A stretch of DNA of 64,000 nucleotides from the NCBI GenBank assembly GCA_947493255.1, contig CANLQK010000006.1, forward strand, positions 1-64,000, read 5' to 3'. How positions within the stretch are numbered: the stretch's first letter is position 1; every line of letters starts with the position of its first letter. The notes under the pieces are model-generated. The model was not told the origin of the DNA. It saw only the letters and a list, made by a program, of their open reading frames with translations, and did not search any database. The DNA comes from an uncultured Paracoccaceae bacterium (GTDB lineage: Bacteria; Pseudomonadota; Alphaproteobacteria; Rhodobacterales; Rhodobacteraceae). A program made the translations under genes and the position numbers. This document shows, one piece after another, positions 47,259-55,120 of this stretch.

Positions 47259-47900
47259 TTAACCATTTGAAACCTCTGGCAATCCAGCAGAGAGTGCATT
47301 GACCGCCGCAGAGGCCATGGCGGAGCCACCTTTGCGCCCACGCAGCGCGATGAAATCGACGTCGCGCGGATTGGCGGCGAGTTCGGCTTTGCTTTCTGCC
47401 GCGCCGACGAAGCCCACAGGGAAGCCGAGGATCGCAGCGGGTTTTGGGAAACCTTGATCGATGAGGTCGAGCAGGTGGAACAACGCGGTGGGCGCATTGC
47501 CGATGGCAACGACTGCGTCTTTTATGTGGGGTTCCCAGAATTCGACGGCTGCAGCGGAACGGGTGTTGCAAATGGATTTGGCATGGTCCGGTGTGCGCGG
47601 GTCATTCAGCGTTACGATGACCCGATTGTCCGCTGGCAGGTAGCGGCGGATAATGCCTGCGCCGACCATTTCACAGTCGCACAGAATGGGCGCGCCCGAT
47701 TGCAGGGCGTGGTGACCCGCGAAGGCGACGTCAGGCGAGAATGCCAAACGGTCCGCGATTTCGACCATGCCGCACGCGTGGATCAAACGTGTGATGAGCG
47801 GATGCATGGACGCAGGGAACCGTTCGAGACGCGCCTCTTTTTGGACGGTCGCGAAGGACTGGGCGTAGATCGCTGAAGGGTCGGTTTCGTAGGGGCGCAT
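47259..47900 (-). CDS. cobH: Precorrin-8X methylmutase
   Basis: 213 residues. It moves the C11 methyl group to C12 to give hydrogenobyrinate or its cobalt form. The catalytic histidine is His41 in RLIHACGM. The blocks GAPILCDCEMVGAGI, NRVIVTLNDPRTPDHA, VVAIGNAPTALFHLLDLI and PAAILGFPVGFVGAAESKAEL are typical. Start at the ATG 47900. Its promoter could be its own or that of the upstream cbiX unit. Confidence 0.95.
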   Translation of the reverse strand: MRPYETDPSAIYAQSFATVQKEARLERFPASMHPLITRLIHACGMVEIADRLAFSPDVAFAGHHALQSGAPILCDCEMVGAGIIRRYLPADNRVIVTLNDPRTPDHAKSICNTRSAAAVEFWEPHIKDAVVAIGNAPTALFHLLDLIDQGFPKPAAILGFPVGFVGAAESKAELAANPRDVDFIALRGRKGGSAMASAAVNALSAGLPEVSNG

Positions 47901-47937
47901 GGCTATCAATCAATTGCAGAGGTCAGTCCTTGACCGC

Positions 47938-47960
47938 GGGTGGGGGTGAAGCCCCCGCCC
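47938..47960. other. GC-rich hairpin between cbiX and cobH
   Basis: GGGTGGGGGT and GCCCCCGCCC (47938-47947 and 47951-47960) form a ten-pair stem with two G-U wobbles and a GAA loop. A second smaller hairpin, GGC-GAA-GCC on the minus strand, lies near 47985. They fill the 100-base cbiX-cobH spacer. No T tract follows, so an attenuating or stabilising mRNA structure is more likely than full termination. Confidence 0.55.
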
Positions 47961-48000
47961 ATTGGGGCGGTCGGGGGCTGTCCGGCTTCGCCGTCCAAGT

Positions 48001-49215
48001 TTAGCGTTTCGATTTCCGTGCGCTTTCCGGGCCATGGGGGTGTTTGGCATGGGGGTAAGGCGCATGATGGTGATGGTCGTGATCATGCCCGTGATCATGG
48101 TCATGTCCGTGGTGGTGATGATGATGGTGGTCATCTTGGGACACGAGGCGGCACATGCCGGTGCAGAACGCATCGCAGTGCGTGCAATCCGCGACGTTGG
48201 AACCGGGGGCAGAGGCGCCCTGCCCTTCGACGTGGTGGTGGTGGGATTCTTGGATGGCGCCGACTTCGGACTCAAAACCTACCACGGCGGTGCGGTATTT
48301 ACATAATACGCACGTGGGGGGCGGTGTTTCGGCGAAGGCAGGATGATTGCGCTGATCCGGCGTGATGTGTTTGTGTTCGCCGTTTTCAAACGCCAGAACC
48401 TGTTCGCGGTAGCCGCAGATGCCGCAGTTGGGCGGTGGGTTTTTGCCGGTTTGTTCGATGATGCGTTCAGCGAAGGTTTCGAGGACTTTGGGGTGGTCGC
48501 CCAGATAGCCGGCTTTGACGAATTCGATGTCTGGATGTGCGGCGGCGACTTGATCGGTGAAGCCGTAGATGCGGTCGATTAGGATGCCGGAGAACAGGAA
48601 GTACGGGAAGACGACGATACGTTTGTACCCCAGTTTGGCCGCGTGGCTGAGACAGGGTTCGACGAGGGGGAAGGTCACGCCGGAATAGCCGACTTCGCAC
48701 CAGCCAAAGCCGAGGCCTTCGTGGAGCATCCGTGCGATTTTGGCGACGTTGCCGTTGGCATCGGGGTCGGATGCGCCACGCCCGATGACGACAAGGCAAG
48801 TGTCGTGGCGGGAGACGTCGCCGTGGGTTTTGTTCGCCTGATCGACCGCTTCTTCGATGCGGCCGGCAGCGGCGGCGATCATTTTGGGGTCAACGCCGAG
48901 TTCGCGACCATAAGAGACTTCGATCCCGTGTTTTTGGGCGTAGGTGTTCAGGACCGTCGGGATGTCGTTTTTGGAATGCATGGCGGCAAAGAGCATGCCG
49001 GGGACGGCGAGGATGCGGTCGCAGCCTGCTTCACGGAGTTTATCAAGGCCGTCGCGGATGACGGGGTTGGCGAATTCCAGATAGCCGTATTCGGTTTGCC
49101 AATCTTTGGGCAAAAGCGCTGGGAGTTTGTCAGCGAGGGTTGCAAATTCATCAACGGCGGATTGGCTACGAGAGCCGTGTCCGCAGATCATCACACCGGT
49201 TTTTTGCTGGCTCAT
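48001..49215 (-). CDS. cbiX: CbiX-type sirohydrochlorin cobaltochelatase with Cys/His tail
   Basis: 404 residues. Residues 1 to about 265 hold two CbiX/SirB-like halves (GVMICGHGSRSQSAVDEFA with His13, and VVIGRGASDPDANGNVAKIARML) that insert cobalt into sirohydrochlorin. The C-terminal 140 residues carry paired cysteines, CGIC and CVLC, then CTHCDAFCTGMC, which could bind iron-sulfur or zinc, and after that a run of seven histidines followed by a HDHDH-rich, highly basic end. Long CbiX with a metal-binding tail is known, but this one combines three Cys clusters with His. Overlaps the small membrane protein gene by four bases. Confidence 0.9.
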   Translation of the reverse strand: MSQQKTGVMICGHGSRSQSAVDEFATLADKLPALLPKDWQTEYGYLEFANPVIRDGLDKLREAGCDRILAVPGMLFAAMHSKNDIPTVLNTYAQKHGIEVSYGRELGVDPKMIAAAAGRIEEAVDQANKTHGDVSRHDTCLVVIGRGASDPDANGNVAKIARMLHEGLGFGWCEVGYSGVTFPLVEPCLSHAAKLGYKRIVVFPYFLFSGILIDRIYGFTDQVAAAHPDIEFVKAGYLGDHPKVLETFAERIIEQTGKNPPPNCGICGYREQVLAFENGEHKHITPDQRNHPAFAETPPPTCVLCKYRTAVVGFESEVGAIQESHHHHVEGQGASAPGSNVADCTHCDAFCTGMCRLVSQDDHHHHHHHGHDHDHGHDHDHHHHAPYPHAKHPHGPESARKSKR

Positions 49216-49430
49216 GCTGGCGCTTCCTCTGTGTTTTCGTCTTCGATTTCATCATCGATTTCGGTGTCGTCGTTGGATTTCTTACGCCCGCCCCAAAGCG
49301 CGATCGCCCCTGCGATGGCAATGCCGCCCAACGCAATCCAGTGACCGTGACCTGCGACTTCGCCGATATGACCGATATGTGCCAAAGCTGGCATGGGCAG
49401 GGTCAGTAGGGCGAGAAGGATGGTCCGCAT
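49212..49430 (-). CDS. Small membrane protein (DUF6732-like)
   Basis: 72 residues: a signal-like N-terminus (RTILLALLTLPMPALA), then a His-rich loop HIGHIGEVAGHGH (about 18-30), one membrane helix (WIALGGIAIAGAIALWGG), and a strongly acidic C-tail (DDTEIDDEIEDENTEEAP). It overlaps the start of cbiX by four bases, so the two are translationally coupled. His-rich periplasmic loop and acidic tail suggest metal handling near cobalt chelation; this is inference. The DUF6732 label is from memory. Confidence 0.7.
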   Translation of the reverse strand: MRTILLALLTLPMPALAHIGHIGEVAGHGHWIALGGIAIAGAIALWGGRKKSNDDTEIDDEIEDENTEEAPA

Positions 49431-49741
49431 TGTAGTCTCCGTTATTCATCGTTCGGCGTTTGCACACGACCAGAGACCGCTTTCGCGGGGTATGGACGAT
49501 TTGCGTCTTTGGTCCCCGTTTTGGGTCGACCGCGGATGCAACAACCTCTCTGGCCCTGAAGGGCGTCGTCGGGTGCAGTTTGATCATGCCAGCGGCGCGC
49601 GTGCAATGGGATTCGCGGCAATCGTTTGAGTGTTAGCGACAGACAGATGTGCGGTGACGCACGGTTTCTGCGCTGATGCGTGTGTTTGCGTTCGGGTCAG
49701 TGCGGGCTAAGTAATTGGGACGCAAGGATTGGAGGCGTTCG
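49431..49741. promoter_or_regulatory. Divergent control region: cob unit and GHR
   Basis: 311 bases with no gene. It must hold the promoter of the minus-strand cbiX-cob run. I looked for a cobalamin riboswitch box here and found none. There is a long-range stem, GACCAGAGAC (49468-49477) with GTCTTTGGTC (49505-49514), enclosing a small CCGC-TTTC-GCGG hairpin (49477-49488; its first base is shared), and a GCCC-TGAA-GGGC hairpin near 49552-49563. The ribosome site GGAGG precedes the GHR start. Confidence 0.5.
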
Positions 49742-50716
49742 ATGGGACAATTGGTAGACGGTGTTTGGCACGACGTTTGGTACGATACGAAATCGACCGG
49801 TGGTGCGTTCAAACGTACCACAGCGGCGTTTCGCAACTGGATCACGGCGGATGGGGCTGCGGGGCCGTCCGGCAAGGGCGGATTTGAGGCCGCGTCGGGG
49901 CGGTATCATTTGTATGTATCGTACGCCTGCCCTTGGGCGCACCGAGCTTTGGTGTTTCGTGCGCTGAAGGGGTTGGAGGACCATATTTCGGTGAGTGCTG
50001 TGCATCCTGATATGTTGTCGGACGGGTGGACGTTTGAAGTGGATGAGCATGGGGCAACGGGGGATACGTTGTATGGCCTGCCGTTTGCGCGGGATGTGTA
50101 TTTGAAGGCCGATCCGGGCGTGAGTGGGCGCGTGACTGTGCCGATCCTATGGGACAAGGACCGCGAGACGATTGTGAGCAATGAGAGTTCGGAAATTATC
50201 CGCATGTTCAATTCGGCGTTCAACGGGGTCACAGGGAACAGGGATGACTACTGGCCCGCGGAAATGCGCGATGACATCGAAGAGGTAAATGCGCGGATTT
50301 ATGACACGGTGAACAACGGCGTTTATAAGTGCGGGTTCGCGACGACGCAGGCGGCCTATGATGCCGCTGTGGGACCGTTATTTGACAGTTTGGATTGGCT
50401 GGAGGAACGGCTGGGCCAAGGGCGGTACCTGATGGGAGATCGGTTGACCGAAGCCGATTGGCGGTTGTGGACCACTTTGATCCGGTTCGATGCGGTGTAT
50501 CATTTGCATTTCAAATGTAACCGCAAACGGATCGTGGATTACCCGAACCTATGGGGGTTCACGCGCGATTTGTATCAGGTCGCTGGGGTGGCGAGCACAG
50601 TGAACATGGACCACATCGTGCGCCATTATCATTACAGCCATGAGACGATTAACCCGCACCGGATTATTCCGGTGAACCCTGTGTTGGATTTTGAGGCGGC
50701 CCATGGGCGGGGGTGA
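49742..50716 (+). CDS. Glutathionyl-hydroquinone reductase
   Basis: 324 residues of the GST-Xi (YqjG/PcpF) family. The active-site cysteine is Cys63 in YVSYACPWAHRALVFRALKGL, with the helical GST domain afterwards (EEVNARIYDTVNNGVYKCGFATTQ, YLMGDRLTEADWRLWTTLIRFD, AVYHLHFKCNRKRIVDYPNL). It reduces glutathionyl-hydroquinones with glutathione. ATG 49742 has GGAGG six bases upstream; the longer start at 49715 is less likely. No quinone-degradation genes are near it. Confidence 0.92.
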   Translation: MGQLVDGVWHDVWYDTKSTGGAFKRTTAAFRNWITADGAAGPSGKGGFEAASGRYHLYVSYACPWAHRALVFRALKGLEDHISVSAVHPDMLSDGWTFEVDEHGATGDTLYGLPFARDVYLKADPGVSGRVTVPILWDKDRETIVSNESSEIIRMFNSAFNGVTGNRDDYWPAEMRDDIEEVNARIYDTVNNGVYKCGFATTQAAYDAAVGPLFDSLDWLEERLGQGRYLMGDRLTEADWRLWTTLIRFDAVYHLHFKCNRKRIVDYPNLWGFTRDLYQVAGVASTVNMDHIVRHYHYSHETINPHRIIPVNPVLDFEAAHGRG

Positions 50717-50769
50717 AGGTCTAGAATGAGCCCATAGTCTCTTCGCCAAACTTATGAGATGTTTGCGCA

Positions 50770-51054
50770 ATGCAGCGAATTTCCATCAATATATCAGAAT
50801 GCGAGACCGTAGATGATTTCTACGGGATTTTGCTTACATCACTCGATGCGCCTGTCTGGCACGGACGAAATTTGGACGCTCTATGGGACAGTATCACAAG
50901 TGATATCAACAACGTTATGCCTCCATACTCTATCGAAGTTTCAGTAGGCACCGAACTATCGCAAAGCGTCGCCGTATTACTGCCACGTGTCAAAGCCTTA
51001 TTCGATGAAGCACGAGAACAAGAACATATCGAAGTTGAGTTCAAAGTCGGCTAA
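50770..51054 (+). CDS. Orphan barstar family protein
   Basis: 94 residues. The barstar pattern is seen in DDFYGILLTSLDAPVWHGRNLDALWDSITS, with the Trp-His-Gly-Arg-Asn-Leu-Asp-Ala-Leu core, and a C-terminal strand HIEVEFKV. Barstar is the inhibitor of the extracellular ribonuclease barnase. No RNase toxin gene lies next to it: upstream is the GHR gene, downstream a short ORF and DUF1636. Codon use is more AT-rich than the neighbours (by eye), which suggests recent arrival. Confidence 0.82.
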   Translation: MQRISINISECETVDDFYGILLTSLDAPVWHGRNLDALWDSITSDINNVMPPYSIEVSVGTELSQSVAVLLPRVKALFDEAREQEHIEVEFKVG

Positions 51055-51095
51055 GTCCCGCAAAGCGGACGTCAAGTGACACTGATAGGGAGGCT

Positions 51096-51167
51096 ATGTC
51101 TGAACATCCGTCCAACGCACCCTTGCCCCCACCCGTCAAATCCGCTTTGAAAGGTGGGCTGAATTAG
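51096..51167 (+). CDS. Short ORF (23 codons) ahead of DUF1636
   Basis: ATG at 51096 with GGGAGG two bases upstream, a very strong ribosome site but tighter than usual. The peptide is 23 residues, Pro-rich and basic near the end (APLPPPVKSALKGGLN). It ends nine bases before the DUF1636 ATG, so it could be a leader peptide or a small protein. No homolog recognised; evidence is the ribosome site and position only. Confidence 0.4.
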   Translation: MSEHPSNAPLPPPVKSALKGGLN

Positions 51168-51176
51168 GGGGCTGTT

Positions 51177-51548
51177 ATGACCACATGGATTACCGTTTGC
51201 GACACATGTAAGCGCGAAGGCTGGGATGCCGCGGCGGGCGAGCCGACCGATGGCGAGGCTTTGGCTGAATTGGTTGAGGGATGTGCCGCCGGGGCCGAGG
51301 ACGTGCGCACGCGGCGGGTGTCTTGCACTATGGGGTGTGACCGCGCCGTCAACATCACGGTGCAGGCCAAGGACAAGATCAACTATTCGCTGGGCACGTT
51401 TGAGGCCACCGAAGGCGATGCAGAGGCCATTGTGGAATATGCGGCGAAACATGCTGCAAGCGAGACGGGGCAAGTGCCGTACCGTGAATGGCCACAGGGC
51501 GTGAAGGGGCATTTTGTGTCCCGTCATCAGCCGCTTCCCGAGGAATGA
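51177..51548 (+). CDS. DUF1636 family metal-binding-like protein
   Basis: 123 residues with five cysteines: C8 and C11 (CDTC), C36, C50 and C54 (CTMGC). This fits the DUF1636 family, thioredoxin-like ferredoxin-type folds found in B12 and cobalt-chelatase neighbourhoods; a [2Fe-2S] or other metal site is possible. It overlaps cobC by four bases (ATGA), so it is co-produced with the aminopropanol enzymes. Role in B12 synthesis is inferred from position only. Confidence 0.82.
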   Translation: MTTWITVCDTCKREGWDAAAGEPTDGEALAELVEGCAAGAEDVRTRRVSCTMGCDRAVNITVQAKDKINYSLGTFEATEGDAEAIVEYAAKHAASETGQVPYREWPQGVKGHFVSRHQPLPEE

Positions 51549-52462
51549 GTAAGCGCGACCATGGTGGAGGGCTGGACGCTGCGGTTGCCGCCTATGGGGG
51601 CGTTCGCAGCGATTGGTTGGACCTAAGCACCGGGATCAATCCGGTGCCCTACCCTGTGGGTGAGATTACCGCTGGGGCATGGACCGCCCTGCCCGATCAA
51701 GGGGCGATGGACCGGTTGTTGGCGGCGGCCCGCGTGTTTTGGAATGTGCCGGATGGGGCCGAGGTTGTGGCGGCGAACGGGGCATCAGCGTTGATTGCGG
51801 CGATGCCTCATGTTTGGGATGGAACGCGGGTGTCGATCCCTGCCCCGACCTATAACGAACATGCGGCGGCCTTTGCAGCGAATGGTTGGCAGGTTGGCGA
51901 GCGTGGCGATGTGCATGTTGTTGTGCACCCTAACAATCCCGATGGGCGGGTTTGGGGCGATGCGCCATCCGCGCGCTCTATCGTGATTGACGAGAGTTTT
52001 TGTGACGTGATGCCAGAGGCGAGCCATGTGGCCCGTGCAGTGCATCCTGACACGGTGATTTTGAAGAGCTTTGGGAAATTCTGGGGACTGGCGGGCGCAC
52101 GGTTGGGGTTTGCGATTTGTGCGCCGGAGATTGCACAGAAGCTGCGCGATCAGTTGGGGCCATGGGCCGTGGCGGGGCCTGCGTTAGAGATTGGTGCGCG
52201 GGCGTTGGAAGACGTGGCGTGGGCCGAGGCGACGCGGGACCGGTTGGCGACGGATGCTAAACGGTTGGATGATTTGGTTGGTTGGGATTTGGTTGGCGGA
52301 ACCGATTTGTTCCGCACCTATGCCGTGCCTGATGCGGCAGCGACGCAGGATAAACTGGCCCGTGGTCATGTGTGGTCGCGCATTTTTCCGTACTCGAAAA
52401 CATGGATCAGGTTGGGGCTGCCTGCGCCTGACCAGTGGGACCAGTTGGAGGCTGCGCTGTGA
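51545..52462 (+). CDS. cobC: L-threonine-O-3-phosphate decarboxylase
   Basis: 305 residues of the histidinol-phosphate aminotransferase-like PLP family. The N-terminus [29 protein letters not shown] and the PLP lysine Lys178 in [16 protein letters not shown] are characteristic of CobC (CobD of Salmonella), which makes (R)-1-aminopropan-2-yl phosphate for the nucleotide arm. Start at ATG 51545 in an ATGA overlap. Coupled to cbiB by GTGA. Confidence 0.92.
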   Translation: MSKRDHGGGLDAAVAAYGGVRSDWLDLSTGINPVPYPVGEITAGAWTALPDQGAMDRLLAAARVFWNVPDGAEVVAANGASALIAAMPHVWDGTRVSIPAPTYNEHAAAFAANGWQVGERGDVHVVVHPNNPDGRVWGDAPSARSIVIDESFCDVMPEASHVARAVHPDTVILKSFGKFWGLAGARLGFAICAPEIAQKLRDQLGPWAVAGPALEIGARALEDVAWAEATRDRLATDAKRLDDLVGWDLVGGTDLFRTYAVPDAAATQDKLARGHVWSRIFPYSKTWIRLGLPAPDQWDQLEAAL

Positions 52463-53355
52463 TCGCGATTGCCTGCGCTATGGTTTTGGACGCGCTGTTG
52501 GGCGAACCCAAGTGGCTATGGGACAGGCTGCCCCACCCTGCCGTGCTGATGGGCCGTGCGGTTGGGGTGTTGGATGCGCGATTGAACAACCGGACGCGGC
52601 GCAATGGCGTTTGGGCGGTTTGTATTTTGGTGATCGGGGCCGCTGTTTTGGGGTGGATCATGGCCGCGATCCCCGGTTGGTGGGTTGAGGTGATCGTCGG
52701 GGCAATGTTGCTGGCGCAGAAATCATTGGTGCAACATGTGCAGGCGGTCGGTGATGCGTTGCGTTTGTCGCTGGGCGATGGGCGGCGCGCTGTTGCGATG
52801 ATTGTAGGGCGCGATGTGCGTGGCATGGATGACGCCGCGGTGGCACGGTCGGCCATAGAAAGCGCGGCGGAAAACCTGAGCGACGGGGTGATTGCGCCGT
52901 TGTTTTGGTTCGTCATCGCAGGGTTGCCGGGGCTGTTGGCCTATAAGGTGATCAACACAGCCGACAGCATGATTGGGTATCGCACCGAGAAACACGAGGC
53001 GTTCGGCTGGGCCGCCGCGCGGTTGGATGATGTGGTTAATTGGGTGCCTGCGCGGATCACCGCACTGCTGATTTGGCTGGCAGGGCCGACCCGTGCCAGT
53101 TTTGGTGCGATCCGCGCGGACGCGGCGTTGCACCGGTCGCCGAATGCAGGCTGGCCCGAGGCGGCAATGGCGCCAGCGCTGGGTGTCGCGCTGTCGGGGC
53201 CACGCAGCTACGAGGGCGTGAAGCAAGAGTTCCCGTTCGTGAATGCCGCTGGACGCAAGGACGCACGCTCTGATGACATTGATGCCGCGGTTTTGAGCCT
53301 TTGGAAGGCTTGGGGGATTTCGCTGATCACGATCATCTTGATTGCACTGTTGTGA
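52459..53355 (+). CDS. cbiB: Adenosylcobinamide-phosphate synthase
   Basis: 298 residues from a GTG at 52459 that overlaps the cobC stop as GTGA. Polytopic membrane protein with the family blocks [64 protein letters not shown] and [44 protein letters not shown]. It attaches the aminopropanol arm to adenosylcobyrate. Called CobD in the Pseudomonas denitrificans scheme. Confidence 0.95.
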   Translation: MIAIACAMVLDALLGEPKWLWDRLPHPAVLMGRAVGVLDARLNNRTRRNGVWAVCILVIGAAVLGWIMAAIPGWWVEVIVGAMLLAQKSLVQHVQAVGDALRLSLGDGRRAVAMIVGRDVRGMDDAAVARSAIESAAENLSDGVIAPLFWFVIAGLPGLLAYKVINTADSMIGYRTEKHEAFGWAAARLDDVVNWVPARITALLIWLAGPTRASFGAIRADAALHRSPNAGWPEAAMAPALGVALSGPRSYEGVKQEFPFVNAAGRKDARSDDIDAAVLSLWKAWGISLITIILIALL

Positions 53356-53391
53356 GGCTACGCTAGGGTGGCCTGAACCAAAGGAGACCCT

Positions 53392-54555
53392 ATGTTCAGA
53401 TCAGCCGTTTTCGCATTTACCGTCTTGGCCGCACCTGTGGCTGCGCAAACCTGTGGCGGGTCATGGGCCGCGTTTCAGGATGGGTTGGTGGCCGAAGCCG
53501 CGACCCATGGCATTTCTGAGAGCACCGCGCGGGGATTTTTGGCCGGTGCACGGCAGGACGCAGAGGTTTTGGCGGCGGACCGGCGGCAGGGTGTTTTCCA
53601 GCGCGATTTCATCGACTTTTCGCGGCGTCTGATTTCGAACAACCGGATTGAAAATGCCCGCGCGCAATCAAGCCGGCAGGATGCGATATTTGATCGCATC
53701 GAAGCGGAGATGGGTATTCCGCGCGAGGTGTTGTTGGCGTTTTGGGCGTTCGAAACGGATTTCGGTGCGGTGCAGGGCAATTTCAACACCCGCGATGCGT
53801 TGGTGACATTGGCCCATGATTGCCGCCGCCCAGAGCTGTTCCGGCCGCAGATTTTTTCAGCGATGGAGTTATATGCACGGGGCGATTTGGACCCCGCAAC
53901 TACCACAGGTGCGTGGGCCGGCGAGATCGGCATGGTACAGATGTTACCCGGAGACATTATTGAAAACGGCCGTGATGGGGATGGCGATGGACAGGTTTCG
54001 TTGAAGACATCCGCGCCGGATGCATTGTTGTCTGGTGCATCGGTTTTGTCATCACTGGGGTGGGTGCCAAACCAGCCGTGGTTGCAGGAGGTGACTGTTC
54101 CAAGCCAGATGGATTGGGCGCTGTCGGGGACTGAAACGACTTTGCCAGCCTCCCAGTGGGCCGCGATGGGTGTTGCTTCGCGCAGTGGCGCATTGGCGGA
54201 ACTACCGGCGTCGTTGATTTTGCCAATGGGGCGAAACGGGCCTGCGTTCCTCGCTTATCCGAATTTCGATGTTTATTTCGAATGGAACCAATCGTTCACA
54301 TACGTTCTTACAGCGGCCTATTTTGCGACCCGTATTGGCGGTGCGCAGGTTTACAATGCGGGCAATCCTGAAGCTGGTTTGAGCGGTGATCAGATCCAAC
54401 AGTTGCAACGGAAGTTGGAAGCGCGGGGTCATGATGTGGGCGGTGCCGATGGCATCATTGGTGCACGCACACGCGCGGCCATTCAGGTGGAACAGACCCG
54501 TTTGGGGATGCCAGCGGATGCTTGGCCCACGGCGGCACTGCTGTCGGCGCTCTAG
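53392..54555 (+). CDS. Lytic murein transglycosylase (MltB type)
   Basis: 387 residues: signal peptide (cleavage after VAA at about 18), SLT-2 catalytic domain (about 20-300) with the catalytic glutamate Glu121 in FWAFETDFGAVQGNFNTRDALVTL, and a C-terminal peptidoglycan-binding domain (about 325-385, SGDQIQQLQRKLEARGHDVGGADGI). It cleaves glycan strands in the periplasm. No lipobox, so it is a soluble rather than anchored member. Confidence 0.92.
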   Translation: MFRSAVFAFTVLAAPVAAQTCGGSWAAFQDGLVAEAATHGISESTARGFLAGARQDAEVLAADRRQGVFQRDFIDFSRRLISNNRIENARAQSSRQDAIFDRIEAEMGIPREVLLAFWAFETDFGAVQGNFNTRDALVTLAHDCRRPELFRPQIFSAMELYARGDLDPATTTGAWAGEIGMVQMLPGDIIENGRDGDGDGQVSLKTSAPDALLSGASVLSSLGWVPNQPWLQEVTVPSQMDWALSGTETTLPASQWAAMGVASRSGALAELPASLILPMGRNGPAFLAYPNFDVYFEWNQSFTYVLTAAYFATRIGGAQVYNAGNPEAGLSGDQIQQLQRKLEARGHDVGGADGIIGARTRAAIQVEQTRLGMPADAWPTAALLSAL

Positions 54556-54911
54556 CGGATTTCGCGGATCGGGAAACGTTGACCGTCCGCGGTGAGCACC
54601 GTGAGACGATCGCCCGCTTGCACGAACATATCGCAGCGTTCTACGCCAGTGACGAAAGTGATGCAGGCGACGTTATCGGTGATTTCGTGATGGCCGTACC
54701 AAACGCCGCCGCCGTTGTCGGGGTTGTACGTCCACGTATAGGTGCCGTCGGTGTTGTAACGGGACACGCCGCCGTCGAAATATTCAAGGTCGTGGACGAG
54801 AATGATTTCGGACAATTCTTGGGCCGTTGGCACTGTATCGGTATCGCGCGGGTTATAGTCTTGGGCGGACACCGGCGCGGCGAGAAGCAGGGGAATGAGG
54901 ACGTATTTCAT
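54552..54911 (-). CDS. Hypothetical secreted protein
   Basis: 119 residues from MKYVLIPLLLAAPVSAQDYNP, a clear Sec signal peptide (cleavage after SAQ at about 17). The rest is beta-rich (DGTYTWTYNPDNGGG, YGHHEITDNVACITF, GVERCDMFVQAGDRLTVLT) with two cysteines that could pair. An in-frame start 23 codons upstream is less likely. Convergent with the transglycosylase gene, overlapping by four bases. Function unknown. Confidence 0.7.
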   Translation of the reverse strand: MKYVLIPLLLAAPVSAQDYNPRDTDTVPTAQELSEIILVHDLEYFDGGVSRYNTDGTYTWTYNPDNGGGVWYGHHEITDNVACITFVTGVERCDMFVQAGDRLTVLTADGQRFPIREIR

Positions 54912-54955
54912 AGGGACGAGTGTGACAGAAGCGGAGTTATCTGTCGCCTCACGAT

Positions 54956-55108
54956 CAGGTGTTCCCCAACCTTGTTTCATATATTGGAAAAGGTAAGGTC
55001 AAACCGCTGTTGGCAATGATGTACCCGTTGCAAGACATCGCCAAGGCGCAGCAGGATTTTCAGGAGAAAAAACACATCGGAAAGATTGTTTTGGTGCCGG
55101 AGGGGTAA
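54956..55108 (+). pseudogene. 3' remnant of an MDR alcohol dehydrogenase/quinone reductase gene
   Basis: Translated on the plus strand, 50 codons read QVFPNLVSYIGKGKVKPLLA, then a segment with YPLQDIAKAQQDFQEKKHIG and KIVLVPEG before TAA. This is the C-terminal end of zinc-type MDR oxidoreductases. No upstream part exists: the frame closes at a TGA 30 bases before and the region is taken by the secreted protein gene on the other strand. It is a decayed leftover of a deleted gene, not a functional ORF. Confidence 0.75.
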
Positions 55109-55120
55109 GGTCAGTTTCTA

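Noticed and set aside
49431-49630. Cobalamin riboswitch in front of the cbiX-cob unit
   Set aside because: Neither the AGCCAGGAGACCTGCC-type box nor the core GCCCCCGC block is present on the minus strand.
54912-55120. Insertion sequence behind the MDR remnant
   Set aside because: No inverted repeats, target duplication or transposase fragment is visible at the scar.
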